Source of the DNA: an uncultured Burkholderiales bacterium
GTDB taxonomy: Bacteria; Pseudomonadota; Gammaproteobacteria; Burkholderiales; Burkholderiaceae_C
Direction: 5' to 3'
Length of the DNA: 64,000 nt
Assembly (NCBI GenBank): GCA_943908475.1
Contig: CALTTG010000001.1
Span: 242,401-306,400, forward strand
A program made the translations under genes and the position numbers. The notes below the pieces were generated by a model. The model did no database searches, was not told the origin of the DNA, and saw only the letters and a list, made by a program, of their open reading frames with translations. Below are positions 27,011 through 36,500 of this stretch, in pieces (within the stretch, counting starts at the first letter, position 1; every line of letters starts with the position of its first letter).

Positions 27011-28441
27011 TCACCCCTGAACGATGGCATGCAGCTGCCCGACGCTGTCGCCCAAAGAAGCTGGCGTATGCATGTCTTGTTGAAGCATTGCCACCATGTG
27101 GGGGTGCGCGCGCACCGCGGCGTCCAGTTCGGGGTCGCTGCCTGGGGTGTAGGCGCCCAACTGAATCAGGTCACGGGCCTTGCTGTAACGCGACCACAGT
27201 TGGCGGAAGCGGCGCGATGACTCGATGTGGTCGTGATCGGCCACGTTGTGCATCACACGTGACGCCGACCGCTCGATGTCGATGGCCGGGAAGTGCCCGG
27301 ATTCGGCCAGTTCCCGAGACAGCACGATGTGACCGTCCAAGATGGCGCGCGCCGCATCGGCAATGGGGTCTTGCTGGTCATCCCCCTCGGACAACACGGT
27401 GTAAAACGCCGTGATCGAGCCATGGCCATTGAGCCCGTTGCCGCTGCGCTCGACCAGCTGCGGCAGTTTGGCAAAGCATGACGGTGGGTAGCCTTTGGTG
27501 GCAGGGGGCTCGCCGATGGCCAGCGCGATTTCACGCTGTGCCATGGCATAACGGGTGAGTGAGTCCATCAGCAACAGCACGTGCAAGCCTTGGTCTCGGA
27601 AATGTTCGGCCACCGCCGTGGCATAGGCGGCACCCTGCATGCGGGTCAGCGGAGGCGCGTCGGCAGGCGCGGCCACCACAACCGAGCGGGCCAGACCTTC
27701 TTCGCCAAGGATGTCTTCGATGAATTCCTTGACCTCGCGTCCACGCTCGCCGATCAGGCCCACCACGATGACGTCGGCCTGGGTGTATCGGGCCATCATG
27801 CCCAGCAACACCGACTTGCCCACGCCAGAGCCTGCGAACAGACCGATCCGTTGGCCACGACCGACGGTCAGCATCGAGTTGATGGCCCTCACACCGGTGT
27901 CCAAGGGCAAACGAACCGGGTCGCGCTCCATGGCATTGATCGCACGCCGCACCAACGGTTCGCTGCGCACCATGTTCAGGGGCCCCTGTCGATCCAGGGG
28001 TTCACCTTGCGCATTGACCACGCGCCCCAAGAGCCCGCTACCAATGGGCAAATGCCGGGTGCGGTCTTCACTTCGCCGCCAAGGGTGGCTGGGGCGGCCC
28101 AACAAGGGTGGATTGATCGGCAAGGCACGCGGCACCACCCGGGCCCCGCTGGCCAGGCCATGCACTTCGGCCGTGGGCATCAGGTAGGCACGATCGCCTG
28201 TGAAACCCACCACCTCGGCCAGCACGGGTGTGGCCTCCAGGCGCATTTCGGAATGGATCTCGCACACCGCCCCCACAGGCAGCCTCAAACCTGCGGCCTC
28301 CAGCACCAAACCGGCGACCTTGACGAGCTTGCCCTCGTTCTCCAGCGCCATGGGCACACCTGCGCAAGCGTCCAGGTCGTCCAGGAATCGGTGCCAGCGG
28401 TCCATCGCCACATCGTGACGAGCGCGAATGGGCATGTTCAT
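27011..28441 (-). CDS. fliI: Flagellum-specific export ATPase FliI
   Basis: FliI is the hexameric ATPase of flagellar protein export, related to the F1 beta subunit. The 476-residue product contains the Walker A loop GLFAGSGVGKSVLLGMMA, GERGREVKEFIED after it, the Walker B region HVLLLMDSLTRYAMAQREIALAIGEPP, and the SGHFPAIDIERSASRVM segment. ATG overlaps the fliH stop by 4 bp (ATGA). Confidence 0.97.
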   Translation of the reverse strand: MNMPIRARHDVAMDRWHRFLDDLDACAGVPMALENEGKLVKVAGLVLEAAGLRLPVGAVCEIHSEMRLEATPVLAEVVGFTGDRAYLMPTAEVHGLASGARVVPRALPINPPLLGRPSHPWRRSEDRTRHLPIGSGLLGRVVNAQGEPLDRQGPLNMVRSEPLVRRAINAMERDPVRLPLDTGVRAINSMLTVGRGQRIGLFAGSGVGKSVLLGMMARYTQADVIVVGLIGERGREVKEFIEDILGEEGLARSVVVAAPADAPPLTRMQGAAYATAVAEHFRDQGLHVLLLMDSLTRYAMAQREIALAIGEPPATKGYPPSCFAKLPQLVERSGNGLNGHGSITAFYTVLSEGDDQQDPIADAARAILDGHIVLSRELAESGHFPAIDIERSASRVMHNVADHDHIESSRRFRQLWSRYSKARDLIQLGAYTPGSDPELDAAVRAHPHMVAMLQQDMHTPASLGDSVGQLHAIVQG

Positions 28442-29448
28442 TCCGGGTCTCCCGAGCGATCGATCACGGCTTGCTCCGACTCGTCACCCCAATCGGCCGG
28501 TAACTCCGATGGGACGGCAGCGCTGTGCACCACGCCCGCTTTTTCGTCCCAAGGCATGTCGATGCCCATCGCGGCGGCCGCACGTTGCCAACGGGCGTCG
28601 ACCGACGCATCCACGACGGCGATGTCAGACTCGACCACGCAGCCCCCCTGGGCCACGTGAGGGTCACCCATCACCCGAGCGCCCCGGGCACGCAACTGCT
28701 CTTCCAAGGAACCATGCGCCAGCGCCAGGTCATCGGGATTGAGTCGCAACACGACATCGCGCGCACTCGACAACAAGGTGCCCAGCGCATCTTCGGCCAC
28801 GGTCACCACCAACTCAGGGCGCATGGAGATTTCGCTGCGCACGACCTGACGGGCCAACTCCAGGGCCACACCGGCGATGCGCCCCGACAACTGCGCCTCC
28901 AACAACTCCAGACGCTGATGCAGGTCAGACACCAGGTTCCCCACCTGGTCGGACATGAACGCGGCCATCTGCGCCGACTGCGTCTGTTTGTAGCTCTCCA
29001 AAGCGGCGAGACCATCGCGATAGCCATCTTGGTATCCCGCCTGCCGAGCGTCCTTCACCAGCGCATCAACATCCACCTTGGGTTGGGGCTCGGGCTCAGG
29101 GGCCGCCGCGGGTGCGGTCGCCGGCTTGGACGCCGATGGGGTGGATGCCTTGGCAGGCGCCGGTGCAGGCGCTTCTGGGGAGACTGCCTTGCCCGGGCGC
29201 CCAGCGACAGGTGCAGCAGGGCGTTGTGCCACAGGCGACTCGGGTTCAGCTTCGCCCATGGCCGCACGCACGGCAAAGGGCGCCTTGTGCACGCCACCAC
29301 CGGCGGGCGACTCTCCGGGGGCCGCCTTGTGAGCCGCAGGGTCTTCCAGCGATGTGGGATTCCAGGCCGCGAACCCTTTGAGTTCTTCGCGAGGAATGAA
29401 GCGCGCGTAATTGGACGGCCCGCCGGGCGGCTGCTTAGACGTAGTCAT
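28438..29448 (-). CDS. fliH: Flagellar assembly protein FliH, long form
   Basis: FliH binds and regulates FliI and links it to the C-ring. At 336 residues it is longer than typical (about 235) because of a Pro/Ala-rich N-terminal region (residues about 25-145, with APAPAKASTPSASKPATAPA-like sequence). The conserved part is ARQAGYQDGYRDGLAALESY and the C-terminal V-ATPase-E-like domain (ELARQVVRSEISMRPELVV, LNPDDLALAHGSLEEQL, GGCVVESDIAVVDASVDARW). It starts inside the end of fliG (14-bp overlap) and ends inside the fliI start. Confidence 0.93.
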   Translation of the reverse strand: MTTSKQPPGGPSNYARFIPREELKGFAAWNPTSLEDPAAHKAAPGESPAGGGVHKAPFAVRAAMGEAEPESPVAQRPAAPVAGRPGKAVSPEAPAPAPAKASTPSASKPATAPAAAPEPEPQPKVDVDALVKDARQAGYQDGYRDGLAALESYKQTQSAQMAAFMSDQVGNLVSDLHQRLELLEAQLSGRIAGVALELARQVVRSEISMRPELVVTVAEDALGTLLSSARDVVLRLNPDDLALAHGSLEEQLRARGARVMGDPHVAQGGCVVESDIAVVDASVDARWQRAAAAMGIDMPWDEKAGVVHSAAVPSELPADWGDESEQAVIDRSGDPE

Positions 29449-30430
29449 CGTCTCCTCCGCTGGCCAGCACGATCTGACCTTCGTCGGCCAGGCGTCTCAC
29501 GATCTTGAGCATTTCCTTCTGCTCGTTTTCGACCTCGGACAGCTTCACCGGGCCGCGCGATTCCAGGTCCTCGCGCAGCGTTTCGGCCGCCCGGCTGGAC
29601 ATGTTCTTGAACACCTTTTCGCGAATCTCGGGCGAGGCGCCCTTGAGCGCGATGATGAGCGACTCGGTCTGCACTTCCTTGAGCAGGGCCTGGAAGCCCT
29701 TGTCGTCGAGCTTGATCAGGTCGTCGAACACGAACATGTTGTCCATGATCTTCTGCGCCAGGTCGCCATCGGACTCGCGGATGTAATCCAAGATCGATGT
29801 CTCGACGGCCGAGCCCATCAGGTTGATGATCTCGGCAGCGGGCTTGACCCCGCCCAGCGACTGACGCTTGACCTGCACACCACCAGCCAGCACGCGAGAC
29901 AACACTTCATTGAGGTCCTTCAGCGCATTGGGCTGGATGCCATCGAGCGTCGCGATCCGGATCATCACTTCATTGCGATGGCGCTCGGTGAACGACTTCA
30001 GCACCATGGAGGCCTGATCCGGGTCCAGGTGGACCAGGATGGCGGCCACGATCTGTGGGTGCTCGTTGCGCAACATTTCGGCCACCGAAGCCGCATCCAT
30101 CCATTTGAGGCTCTCGATGCCTGAGGAATCGTTGCCTTGGATGATGCGGTCGATCAGCAAATTGGCCTTTTCATCGCCCAAGGCCTTGCGCAACACCGAT
30201 TTCACATACTCGTCGGTGTCTGCCACCAGCATGCCCATGTCGGTCGATTCATCGGCAAAGCGCTGCAGCACGGTCTCCACCCGCTCCCTGGGCACGGTCT
30301 TGAGCTTGGCAATGGTTTCACCCAGGCTCTGAACCTCTTTGGGTTCAAGCTGCTTGAACACCTCCGCCGCCTCCTCTTCGCCCAGAGACATCAGCAAGAT
30401 GGCAGCGTCTTCAAGTCCTTGTTCGTCCAT
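29435..30430 (-). CDS. fliG: Flagellar motor switch protein FliG
   Basis: FliG is the rotor component that meets the stator and sits on the MS ring. The 331-residue product shows the N-terminal domain (GLEDAAILLMSLGEEEAAEVFKQL), the EHPQ motif in LRNEHPQIVAAIL, VKRQSLGGVKPAAEIINLMG, and the charged C-terminal torque helix region (KGASPEIREKVFKNMSSRAAETLREDLESRGPV). It begins 9 bp after the fliF stop and overlaps fliH. Confidence 0.96.
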   Translation of the reverse strand: MDEQGLEDAAILLMSLGEEEAAEVFKQLEPKEVQSLGETIAKLKTVPRERVETVLQRFADESTDMGMLVADTDEYVKSVLRKALGDEKANLLIDRIIQGNDSSGIESLKWMDAASVAEMLRNEHPQIVAAILVHLDPDQASMVLKSFTERHRNEVMIRIATLDGIQPNALKDLNEVLSRVLAGGVQVKRQSLGGVKPAAEIINLMGSAVETSILDYIRESDGDLAQKIMDNMFVFDDLIKLDDKGFQALLKEVQTESLIIALKGASPEIREKVFKNMSSRAAETLREDLESRGPVKLSEVENEQKEMLKIVRRLADEGQIVLASGGDDDYV

Positions 30431-30439
30431 GGTGAAGCG

Positions 30440-32209
30440 TCATTCCTTGTTGATCCAGCCACGCATCAAGGTGGCCATGGCGACCGGGTTTTCCTTGGCC
30501 AGCTTGCGAGCGTTCTCCAGCCGCAGGTCAGTGCCCGGAGCTTCCAGCGCAGGCAGTGGCTGGCCGTCAGGGCCCAAGGCGACGCCGTTGGCGTCCTCGT
30601 CGATCGGCTGACCATCTGGCCCCAGCTTGGTCAACTTGGGCAATTCGGTGGCGTCATCCACCACTGCGTTGACCCCGCCCTTCTCCGGCTCGGCCGGTGG
30701 CAGTGGCTTGGCCGCATTGATGGCCGGGCGAATGGCACCGAACACCACGATGAGCGCCAGCGCCGTGAAGGCGGCCGGAATGGCCAGGGTGCGCATCAGG
30801 TCTTGCACTTCAGGCTGCTTCCACAGCGGCGTGTCGACGGTGTCGTCCTTGATCGGCTGAAAAGGCGCCGACAGCACCTTCACCGAGTCGCCGCGTTGCT
30901 CATTGAAGCCAATCGTCTCTTTGACCAAGGCCGTCAATTTGTCGACCTCTTCTTGCGGCATGGGCTCGGTCGTGGTCTTGCCTTTGGCATCGGTCTTGGT
31001 GACGTGGTTGATCACCACCGCAGCCGTGACGCGCTTGACATTGCCCGTGGCATTGCGCGTGACCCGGACGGTCTTGTCCACCTCGTAATTGGTCACGGCG
31101 TCACGGCGGCTGGTACCACCTGCCCCGTTCGTGCCAGGCGCACCTTGCAAAGGCGCTGCAGCACCGTTGACAGGGGCCGTTGCAGGCGTCGGCGGTTGAT
31201 TGCTCATGGCGCCTGGCACCCCTGTGGCCGCCGCGGCGCCCGTTCCCCCCACTTGTTCACTCGTTTGCTGGCTGCGGATGGTCGCGGCGTTGGCATTCTG
31301 GTTGGGCTTGTATTCCTCGGCCGTCGATTCCACCTGCGAAAAATCCACATCGGCGGTCACCTGAGCCCGCAGGTTGTCTTTGCCCACCACGGGCTCGAGC
31401 AGGTCACGCACGCGCTGCGTGTAGTTCATCTCCATCTGGCGGATGTATTGCAGTTGCTGCGCATCCATGCCTGAGGGATCCTGCATGCCTTCCACAGGCC
31501 CCGACAGCAAACTGCCCGACTGGTCCACCACGCTGACGGCCTTGGGAGACATCTCGGGCACGCTGGACGACACCAGGTGCACGATGCCGGCGATCTGGGC
31601 TTTGTCCAGAGTGCGGCCAGGGTGCAGGGTCAAGATCACCGACGCAGACGCTTTTTGCTGCTCGCGGAAAAAACCATTCTGATTCGGCAAGGCCAGATGA
31701 ATGCGAGCGCTTTCCACACCCGACAAGGCCTGGATCGATCGCGTCAGCTCACCCTCGAGTCCACGCTGGAAATTCAGGCGTTCCTGAAACTGGGTCACGC
31801 CGAATTTCTGGGTTTCCATCAATTCGTACCCCACCACGGAGCCTTTGGGCAAGCCCGCTGTGGCCAGCTTCAATCTCACATCGTGAACTTTGTCAGCAGG
31901 CACCAGCAAGGCGCCACCGCCATCGGCGTGCTTGTAGGGCACGTTCATCTGCTGCAACTGCGCCAGGATGGCGCCACCGTCTTTTTCAGACAGGTTGGTG
32001 TACAGCACCCGGTATTCGGCTTGTCGGCTGTACATCAGCATGGCCACCATGATGGCCAGCAGTGCAGCAATGCCGCCCCCCAGCAGCAGCTTCCGCTGAG
32101 GTGGCAGGGCCATCACGCGCTGAACGAATCCTTCAGGCGGCGGCGTCTCGACCACAGCCGCGGTGGGCTGGGTCGTGAGGGCTTGAGGTGGTGCGAGCGT
32201 GACGTCCAT
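30440..32209 (-). CDS. fliF: Flagellar MS-ring protein FliF
   Basis: FliF builds the MS ring in the inner membrane, the base on which the rotor and export gate assemble. The 589-residue product has a first transmembrane helix at about residues 38-58, the YscJ/FliF ring-building motifs (YRVLYTNLSEKDGGAIL, TQFQERLNFQRGLEGELTRSI, VESARIHLALP), a variable periplasmic Ala/Gly/Pro loop, a second transmembrane helix near residue 445-465 and the FliG-binding tail (ENARKLAKENPVAMATLMRGWI). ATG 32209 was chosen; an in-frame ATG at 32236 and the frame's start at 32299 would extend it. It is the first gene of the run and divergent from fliE. Confidence 0.95.
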   Translation of the reverse strand: MDVTLAPPQALTTQPTAAVVETPPPEGFVQRVMALPPQRKLLLGGGIAALLAIMVAMLMYSRQAEYRVLYTNLSEKDGGAILAQLQQMNVPYKHADGGGALLVPADKVHDVRLKLATAGLPKGSVVGYELMETQKFGVTQFQERLNFQRGLEGELTRSIQALSGVESARIHLALPNQNGFFREQQKASASVILTLHPGRTLDKAQIAGIVHLVSSSVPEMSPKAVSVVDQSGSLLSGPVEGMQDPSGMDAQQLQYIRQMEMNYTQRVRDLLEPVVGKDNLRAQVTADVDFSQVESTAEEYKPNQNANAATIRSQQTSEQVGGTGAAAATGVPGAMSNQPPTPATAPVNGAAAPLQGAPGTNGAGGTSRRDAVTNYEVDKTVRVTRNATGNVKRVTAAVVINHVTKTDAKGKTTTEPMPQEEVDKLTALVKETIGFNEQRGDSVKVLSAPFQPIKDDTVDTPLWKQPEVQDLMRTLAIPAAFTALALIVVFGAIRPAINAAKPLPPAEPEKGGVNAVVDDATELPKLTKLGPDGQPIDEDANGVALGPDGQPLPALEAPGTDLRLENARKLAKENPVAMATLMRGWINKE

Positions 32210-32275
32210 GGGGCATTCAGGATGCGGGCTGCGCATCGAAACCACACGATGCCGCAAACCTGCTGTGACCGGTCC

Positions 32276-32285
32276 ATTATTCGGA
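32276..32285 (-). promoter_or_regulatory. Shared flagellar upstream motif before fliF
   Basis: Minus-strand TCCGAATAAT, identical to the copy before fliL, 67 bases ahead of the fliF start in the 205-bp divergent fliF/fliE gap. A sequence resembling CCGGCACTTTTGCCCGG lies just upstream. Its role as promoter element is inferred. Confidence 0.4.
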
Positions 32286-32414
32286 CTCGGACCGGGCAAA
32301 AGTGCCGGGAACAGCCATCCAAATGCGAGCCACTTCCTGCCATCACGGCATGGGGCGCACCACTAGCATGTGCAACGTGATGACTGGCATCACGACCTAG
32401 CAGGTATCGGCACC

Positions 32415-32762
32415 ATGGATCTGAAACTGAAGCCCTTTGATTTCGCGAAGGCCGCCTCCAGTGCAGGCATGGCCGACGTGGCCCGCCGAGTGCAGGCCAA
32501 CACCGAAGCGGGCCGGGTGGACACCCCCCAAAAAATCGAGCCCAGCTTTCAAACCAGTTTTTCCCAAGCCCTCAAGGACATCAGCCGGGCCCAGATGACG
32601 GCGTCGACCATGCAACGCGAAGTGCAGTTCGACAACCCGACGGTGAGCTTGGAAGAAACCATGGTGGCCATGCAGAAGGCGCAACTGGGCTTTCAATCGG
32701 CGGTTCAGTTTCGCAACAAGCTGGTGCAGGCTTACACCGATATCATGAACATGCAGGTCTGA
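32415..32762 (+). CDS. fliE: Flagellar hook-basal body protein FliE
   Basis: FliE joins the MS ring to the proximal rod. The 115-residue product carries the family's C-terminal helix: PTVSLEETMVAMQKAQLGFQSAVQFRNKLVQAYTDIMNMQV. The ATG at 32415 (MDLKLKPF) was preferred to a frame start 15 codons earlier. It is on the opposite strand to the other fli genes and divergent from fliF, so the two likely share a control region at 32210-32414. Confidence 0.94.
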   Translation: MDLKLKPFDFAKAASSAGMADVARRVQANTEAGRVDTPQKIEPSFQTSFSQALKDISRAQMTASTMQREVQFDNPTVSLEETMVAMQKAQLGFQSAVQFRNKLVQAYTDIMNMQV

Positions 32763-32818
32763 ACGCTGGCGTCCATGTGGCTGACGCCCGGGCGGGCGCT
32801 GTCCGGAGCGCCCACGAC

Positions 32819-34078
32819 ATGACCCACCATCCCCCGACCTCTGCTCCCCTGAGCGTCAACCAGCTTCTGGTGTGCGGGGCTTTGATCGTCACCCTGTCGA
32901 TGGGCATTCGCCATGGCTTTGGCCTGTGGCTGCAACCCATTTGCCTGGAACGAGGCTGGTCCCGAGAAACTTTCTCATTGGCCATGGCCGTTCAGAATCT
33001 GATGTGGGGAGCGGCCGGCCCAGTGGTGGGCTGGTGGGCCGACCGCGTGGGGGCCACCCGACCACTGCTGTTGGGCGCCCTGCTCTATCCGTTGGGCCTG
33101 CTGGGCATGTCCTGGGCCAGCGACACCTGGATGCTGATGGCCAGCACTGGCGTGCTGATCGGTGTGGCGCAAGCCTGCTCCACCTACGCCGTCATCTATG
33201 GCGCAATTGGGCGGCACGTCAGTGCCGAACAACGCTCGTGGGCCATGGGCGTCACGGCAGCTGCGGGCTCATTTGGGCAGTTCCTGATGGTCCCTGTGGC
33301 CAGCTTGCTGATCGCCCACCTGGGGTGGCAGGCTGCACTTTGGGTCCTGGCCCTGGGTGCGATGGGCATCGCCCCGTTGGGCTGGAGGCTGCTGGCCGAT
33401 CGACCGATCAGTGCACCCAAGGCAACTTCCACAGGCGACACCGCACGCCCAAGCACGGGCGAACCTGCCACGGCATCGGCGGCCCTGCGCGAGGCGCTCA
33501 CGCACCCCAGCTACCTCTTGCTGACCGCAGGCTACTTCGTGTGCGGCTTTCAGTTGGCGTTCATTGGCGTTCACCTGCCCAGCTACCTGAAAGACCACCA
33601 ACTCGCCCCCGCCGTGGCCACCACTGCCCTCGCCCTGATCGGGCTGTTCAACATCTTTGGCAGCTATTCGGTGGGTTGGCTGGGTCAAAAAATGCCCAAA
33701 GCATGGGTACTGTCCGGCATTTACGGCCTGAGGGCTGTGGTCATGCTGCTGTTCATCAGCGCACCGCCCACCCCCTGGAGCGTTGGCCTGTTTGCCGCCA
33801 GCATGGGGTTTCTTTGGTTGTCCACCGTGCCGCCCACCAACGCCATCGTGGCGCAAATGCTGGGCGTGCGATTCCTGTCGATGCTGGGGGCCTTGGTATT
33901 TTTGTCGCACCAAGTCGGCTCATTCGCCGGCGTCTGGCTGGCCGGCAAACTCTACGACCACACGGGAAGCTACCAATGGGTGTGGTGGTCGGCCATTGCC
34001 CTGAGCGTGATGGCCGCCCTGCTGAATGTCCCCATCAAAGAGGCGCAGCCCCCCAAGGGGCGGCTGCAAGCCGCATGA
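32819..34078 (+). CDS. MFS transporter
   Basis: A 419-residue major facilitator with about twelve hydrophobic segments. The N terminus GIRHGFGLWLQPICLERGW is typical of the branch that includes oxalate/formate and monocarboxylate-type carriers, and GWWADRVGATRP is the conserved loop between helices 2 and 3. A Thr/Ala/Pro-rich loop (about residues 200-225) divides the two halves. The substrate is not readable. It starts 56 bp after fliE and its stop overlaps the start of a tiny ORF by 4 bp. Confidence 0.88.
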   Translation: MTHHPPTSAPLSVNQLLVCGALIVTLSMGIRHGFGLWLQPICLERGWSRETFSLAMAVQNLMWGAAGPVVGWWADRVGATRPLLLGALLYPLGLLGMSWASDTWMLMASTGVLIGVAQACSTYAVIYGAIGRHVSAEQRSWAMGVTAAAGSFGQFLMVPVASLLIAHLGWQAALWVLALGAMGIAPLGWRLLADRPISAPKATSTGDTARPSTGEPATASAALREALTHPSYLLLTAGYFVCGFQLAFIGVHLPSYLKDHQLAPAVATTALALIGLFNIFGSYSVGWLGQKMPKAWVLSGIYGLRAVVMLLFISAPPTPWSVGLFAASMGFLWLSTVPPTNAIVAQMLGVRFLSMLGALVFLSHQVGSFAGVWLAGKLYDHTGSYQWVWWSAIALSVMAALLNVPIKEAQPPKGRLQAA

Positions 34079-34197
34079 CGGCCATGACCCGCCACCTCGT
34101 GATCGTGCTGATACTCGCCGTGGTGTTCGCGTGTTACTTTCTCAGCCCAGTCGCCTTGGACCTCACCCGGCTGTGGGCGCTGTGTGCTGGCCCGTGA
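34075..34197 (+). CDS. Putative 40-residue membrane protein
   Basis: A small ORF that begins in the MFS stop codon (ATGA overlap) and encodes a peptide with one predicted transmembrane helix (LVIVLILAVVFACYFLSPVAL). The overlap suggests translational coupling. No family is recognised. It could also be chance, since the next gene is 137 bp away and the peptide is short. Confidence 0.4.
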   Translation: MTAMTRHLVIVLILAVVFACYFLSPVALDLTRLWALCAGP

Positions 34198-34334
34198 CCG
34201 CCGCCAGCCACGCCCGACCGAGGCCATCCTGCGCTCCGCACGGCACAAGCTGTCTTTCGTGGCCCCCACGACCTGGGACGCGTGCCAAAAAGAATGTGCG
34301 CCCCCATTAGAATCATCGGATTGAAGGAAAGAAC

Positions 34335-35216
34335 ATGAAACCGATTCTTGGCAGTATCGTCGCGCTGATCACCCCCATGCACGAAGACGGCAGCGTGGAC
34401 TACGCCGCCCTCCGCAGCCTGATCGACTGGCACATCGCCGAAGGCACGGATGTGATCGGTGTTGTGGGCACCACGGGTGAATCCCCCACCGTGAACGTGG
34501 AAGAACACTGCGAGATCATCCGCGTGGCCGTCGAGCAATCGGCGGGCCGCGTGCCCATCATGGCCGGCGCAGGTGCCAATTCCACCGCTGAAGCCATCGA
34601 ACTCACGCGTTTCGCCAAGAAGGTGGGCGCCGACTGCACCCTGCAGGTCGTGCCCTACTACAACAAGCCGACCCAAGAAGGCATCTACCAGCACTTCAAA
34701 GCCATCACGGAAGCCATCGACATTCCGACGATGCTGTACAACGTGCCGGGTCGCAGCGTGGCCGACATGACCGTCGAGACCATGGTCCGTTGTGCATCGC
34801 TGCCCGGCGTCTTCGGCGTCAAGGAAGCCACCGGGAACATCGAACGTGCCGCTTGGCTCATCAAGCAAGCCCCAAAAGGCTTTGGCATTTATTCGGGTGA
34901 CGACCCCACCGCCGTGGCCATGATGCTGCTCGGCGGCAGTGGCAACGTGAGCGTGACGGCCAACGTGGCACCCAAAGGCATGCACCAGTTGTGCAAGGCG
35001 GCCATGGAAGGTGACGTCAAGCGCGCCACCGAACTCCACATGCAACTGCTGCCCCTGCACAAGCAACTGTTCAGCGAGCCCAACCCCATTCCCGTCAAGT
35101 GGGCCCTGGCCCGCATGGGCAAAGCTGGCGGCACCTTGCGCCTGCCCTTGACCCCCCTGTCTCCTGCGGCTCAAGCCAGCGTCGAAGGTGCGCTGCGCGA
35201 GTGCGGCGTGCTCTGA
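34335..35216 (+). CDS. dapA: 4-hydroxy-tetrahydrodipicolinate synthase
   Basis: DapA condenses pyruvate with aspartate semialdehyde, the committed step of lysine and meso-diaminopimelate synthesis. The 293-residue TIM-barrel protein shows GTTGESPTV near 45-53, VVPYYNKPTQEG, LYNVPGRSVADM, and the Schiff-base lysine in VFGVKEATGN (Lys163). A GAAGGAAAG ribosome binding site precedes the ATG. bamC follows after 26 bp, an arrangement shared with E. coli (dapA-bamC/nlpB). Confidence 0.96.
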   Translation: MKPILGSIVALITPMHEDGSVDYAALRSLIDWHIAEGTDVIGVVGTTGESPTVNVEEHCEIIRVAVEQSAGRVPIMAGAGANSTAEAIELTRFAKKVGADCTLQVVPYYNKPTQEGIYQHFKAITEAIDIPTMLYNVPGRSVADMTVETMVRCASLPGVFGVKEATGNIERAAWLIKQAPKGFGIYSGDDPTAVAMMLLGGSGNVSVTANVAPKGMHQLCKAAMEGDVKRATELHMQLLPLHKQLFSEPNPIPVKWALARMGKAGGTLRLPLTPLSPAAQASVEGALRECGVL

Positions 35217-35242
35217 CCCCTTACCGGACTTTCCTGCCCACC

Positions 35243-36403
35243 ATGCTGACTGCCAAGACTTCCCGCCCCGCCCTCATTGCCACCGCCTGCGCTTTGAGCG
35301 TGCTGACCACGGGTTGCTCGTCGATCTCTGATCTCGTCGCTGGCGACAAGGCCGACTACCGCACCGCCGGCAAGAAAAGCGTGGTGCTGGACATCCCGCC
35401 AGACCTGAGCCAGCTCACGGGCCAAGGCCGCTTCACCCAGGCTGGCACCGGCCCTGTCTCGGCCAGCGCCTACGCGCAACAACAGGCGCAGGCACAGGGG
35501 CAAAACGCCGCAGGCGCGGCAGGCAGCGTGGCCAGCAATCGGATGGGCAACATCTCGTTGGAACGTGAAGGCCAGATCCGCTGGGTGCTGGTGGCCAACC
35601 AAACGCCTGAACAAGTCTGGCCGCAAGTTCGTGAGTTCTGGACGGACCTGGGATTCGAGCTGCCCGTCGACCAAAGCACCACGGGCCTGATGGAAACCAA
35701 CTGGAAAGAAAACCGGGCGCAACTCAACCAGGGCGGACTTCGCGAGCTGGTCGGCAAGGTCTTTGAGAACTTGTACGACACGGGCGAGCGCGACCTCTTC
35801 CGCACCCGGGTGGAGCGCACGGCCAAAGGCACGGAAATCTACATCAGCCATCGCGGCCTGATCGAGGTCTACACCGACAGCAAAAAGGAAAGCACCACCT
35901 GGAAGGCACGCCCGTCCAATGCCAACCTGGAAGCCGAAATGATGACTCGGCTGATGGCCAAGCTCGGCGCGCCCAAGGAGGCGGCGAAGTCAACCACGGC
36001 AGCCCCATCCGCCGTGGTGAACGCCACGCCCGTCACACCCAGGGCCCGCGTGGTGGACGGCGGACTGGCCGTGGCCTTCAATGCCGACTACGACCAAGCA
36101 TGGCGTCGGGTCGGCCTAGCGCTTGATCGAGGCGGCTTCACGGTGGAAGATCGGGATCGCAGCAAGGGCTTCTATGAAGTTCGTTTGGCCACCAGCACCG
36201 AGGCCGACAAGCCTGGTCTGCTGGATCGCATGCAAGGCTGGTTCTCGAGCAAACCAGCGACGGATAACATCACCCGCCATCGCTTGCAAATCAGTTCGGT
36301 CAATGGCGACGCGAAAGTCAGCGTTCTCAATGGCGAAGGCAAGGCCGAGGGCACCCCGAGTGCACTGGAAGTGGCTCGCCTGCTGAGTGTCAACCTCGAG
36401 TGA
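35243..36403 (+). CDS. bamC: Outer membrane assembly lipoprotein BamC
   Basis: BamC (NlpB) is a lipoprotein of the BAM complex that folds outer-membrane proteins. The 386-residue product has a signal peptide with LTTGCSS (predicted lipidated Cys25), then the conserved unstructured segment SISDLVAGDKADYRTAGKKS and DIPPDLSQL, followed by two helix-grip domains (about 95-230 and 265-375). The lipobox has Thr where Leu is usual at -3. Its ATG was chosen over the longer frame that runs through dapA. A strong terminator follows. Confidence 0.93.
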   Translation: MLTAKTSRPALIATACALSVLTTGCSSISDLVAGDKADYRTAGKKSVVLDIPPDLSQLTGQGRFTQAGTGPVSASAYAQQQAQAQGQNAAGAAGSVASNRMGNISLEREGQIRWVLVANQTPEQVWPQVREFWTDLGFELPVDQSTTGLMETNWKENRAQLNQGGLRELVGKVFENLYDTGERDLFRTRVERTAKGTEIYISHRGLIEVYTDSKKESTTWKARPSNANLEAEMMTRLMAKLGAPKEAAKSTTAAPSAVVNATPVTPRARVVDGGLAVAFNADYDQAWRRVGLALDRGGFTVEDRDRSKGFYEVRLATSTEADKPGLLDRMQGWFSSKPATDNITRHRLQISSVNGDAKVSVLNGEGKAEGTPSALEVARLLSVNLE

Positions 36404-36423
36404 TCGAGCTTCACTCGAACGAC

Positions 36424-36451
36424 AAAAAGCCCGGCAGTGCCGGGCTTTTTT
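36424..36451 (+). terminator. Rho-independent terminator after bamC
   Basis: AAGCCCGGC pairs with GCCGGGCTT around AGT, flanked by an A run before and a T run after. It closes the dapA-bamC transcript. Confidence 0.85.
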
Positions 36452-36500
36452 GTGGGGGTGCCAAGGCTGCAGGGTCAAGCCCTCCAGCATCGCACCCAGC

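Noticed and set aside
32210..32414. Sigma-54 promoter (GG-N10-GC) between fliF and fliE
   Set aside because: Several GG and GC pairs occur, but none has the required 10-base spacing on either strand in a TGGCAC/TTGC context.
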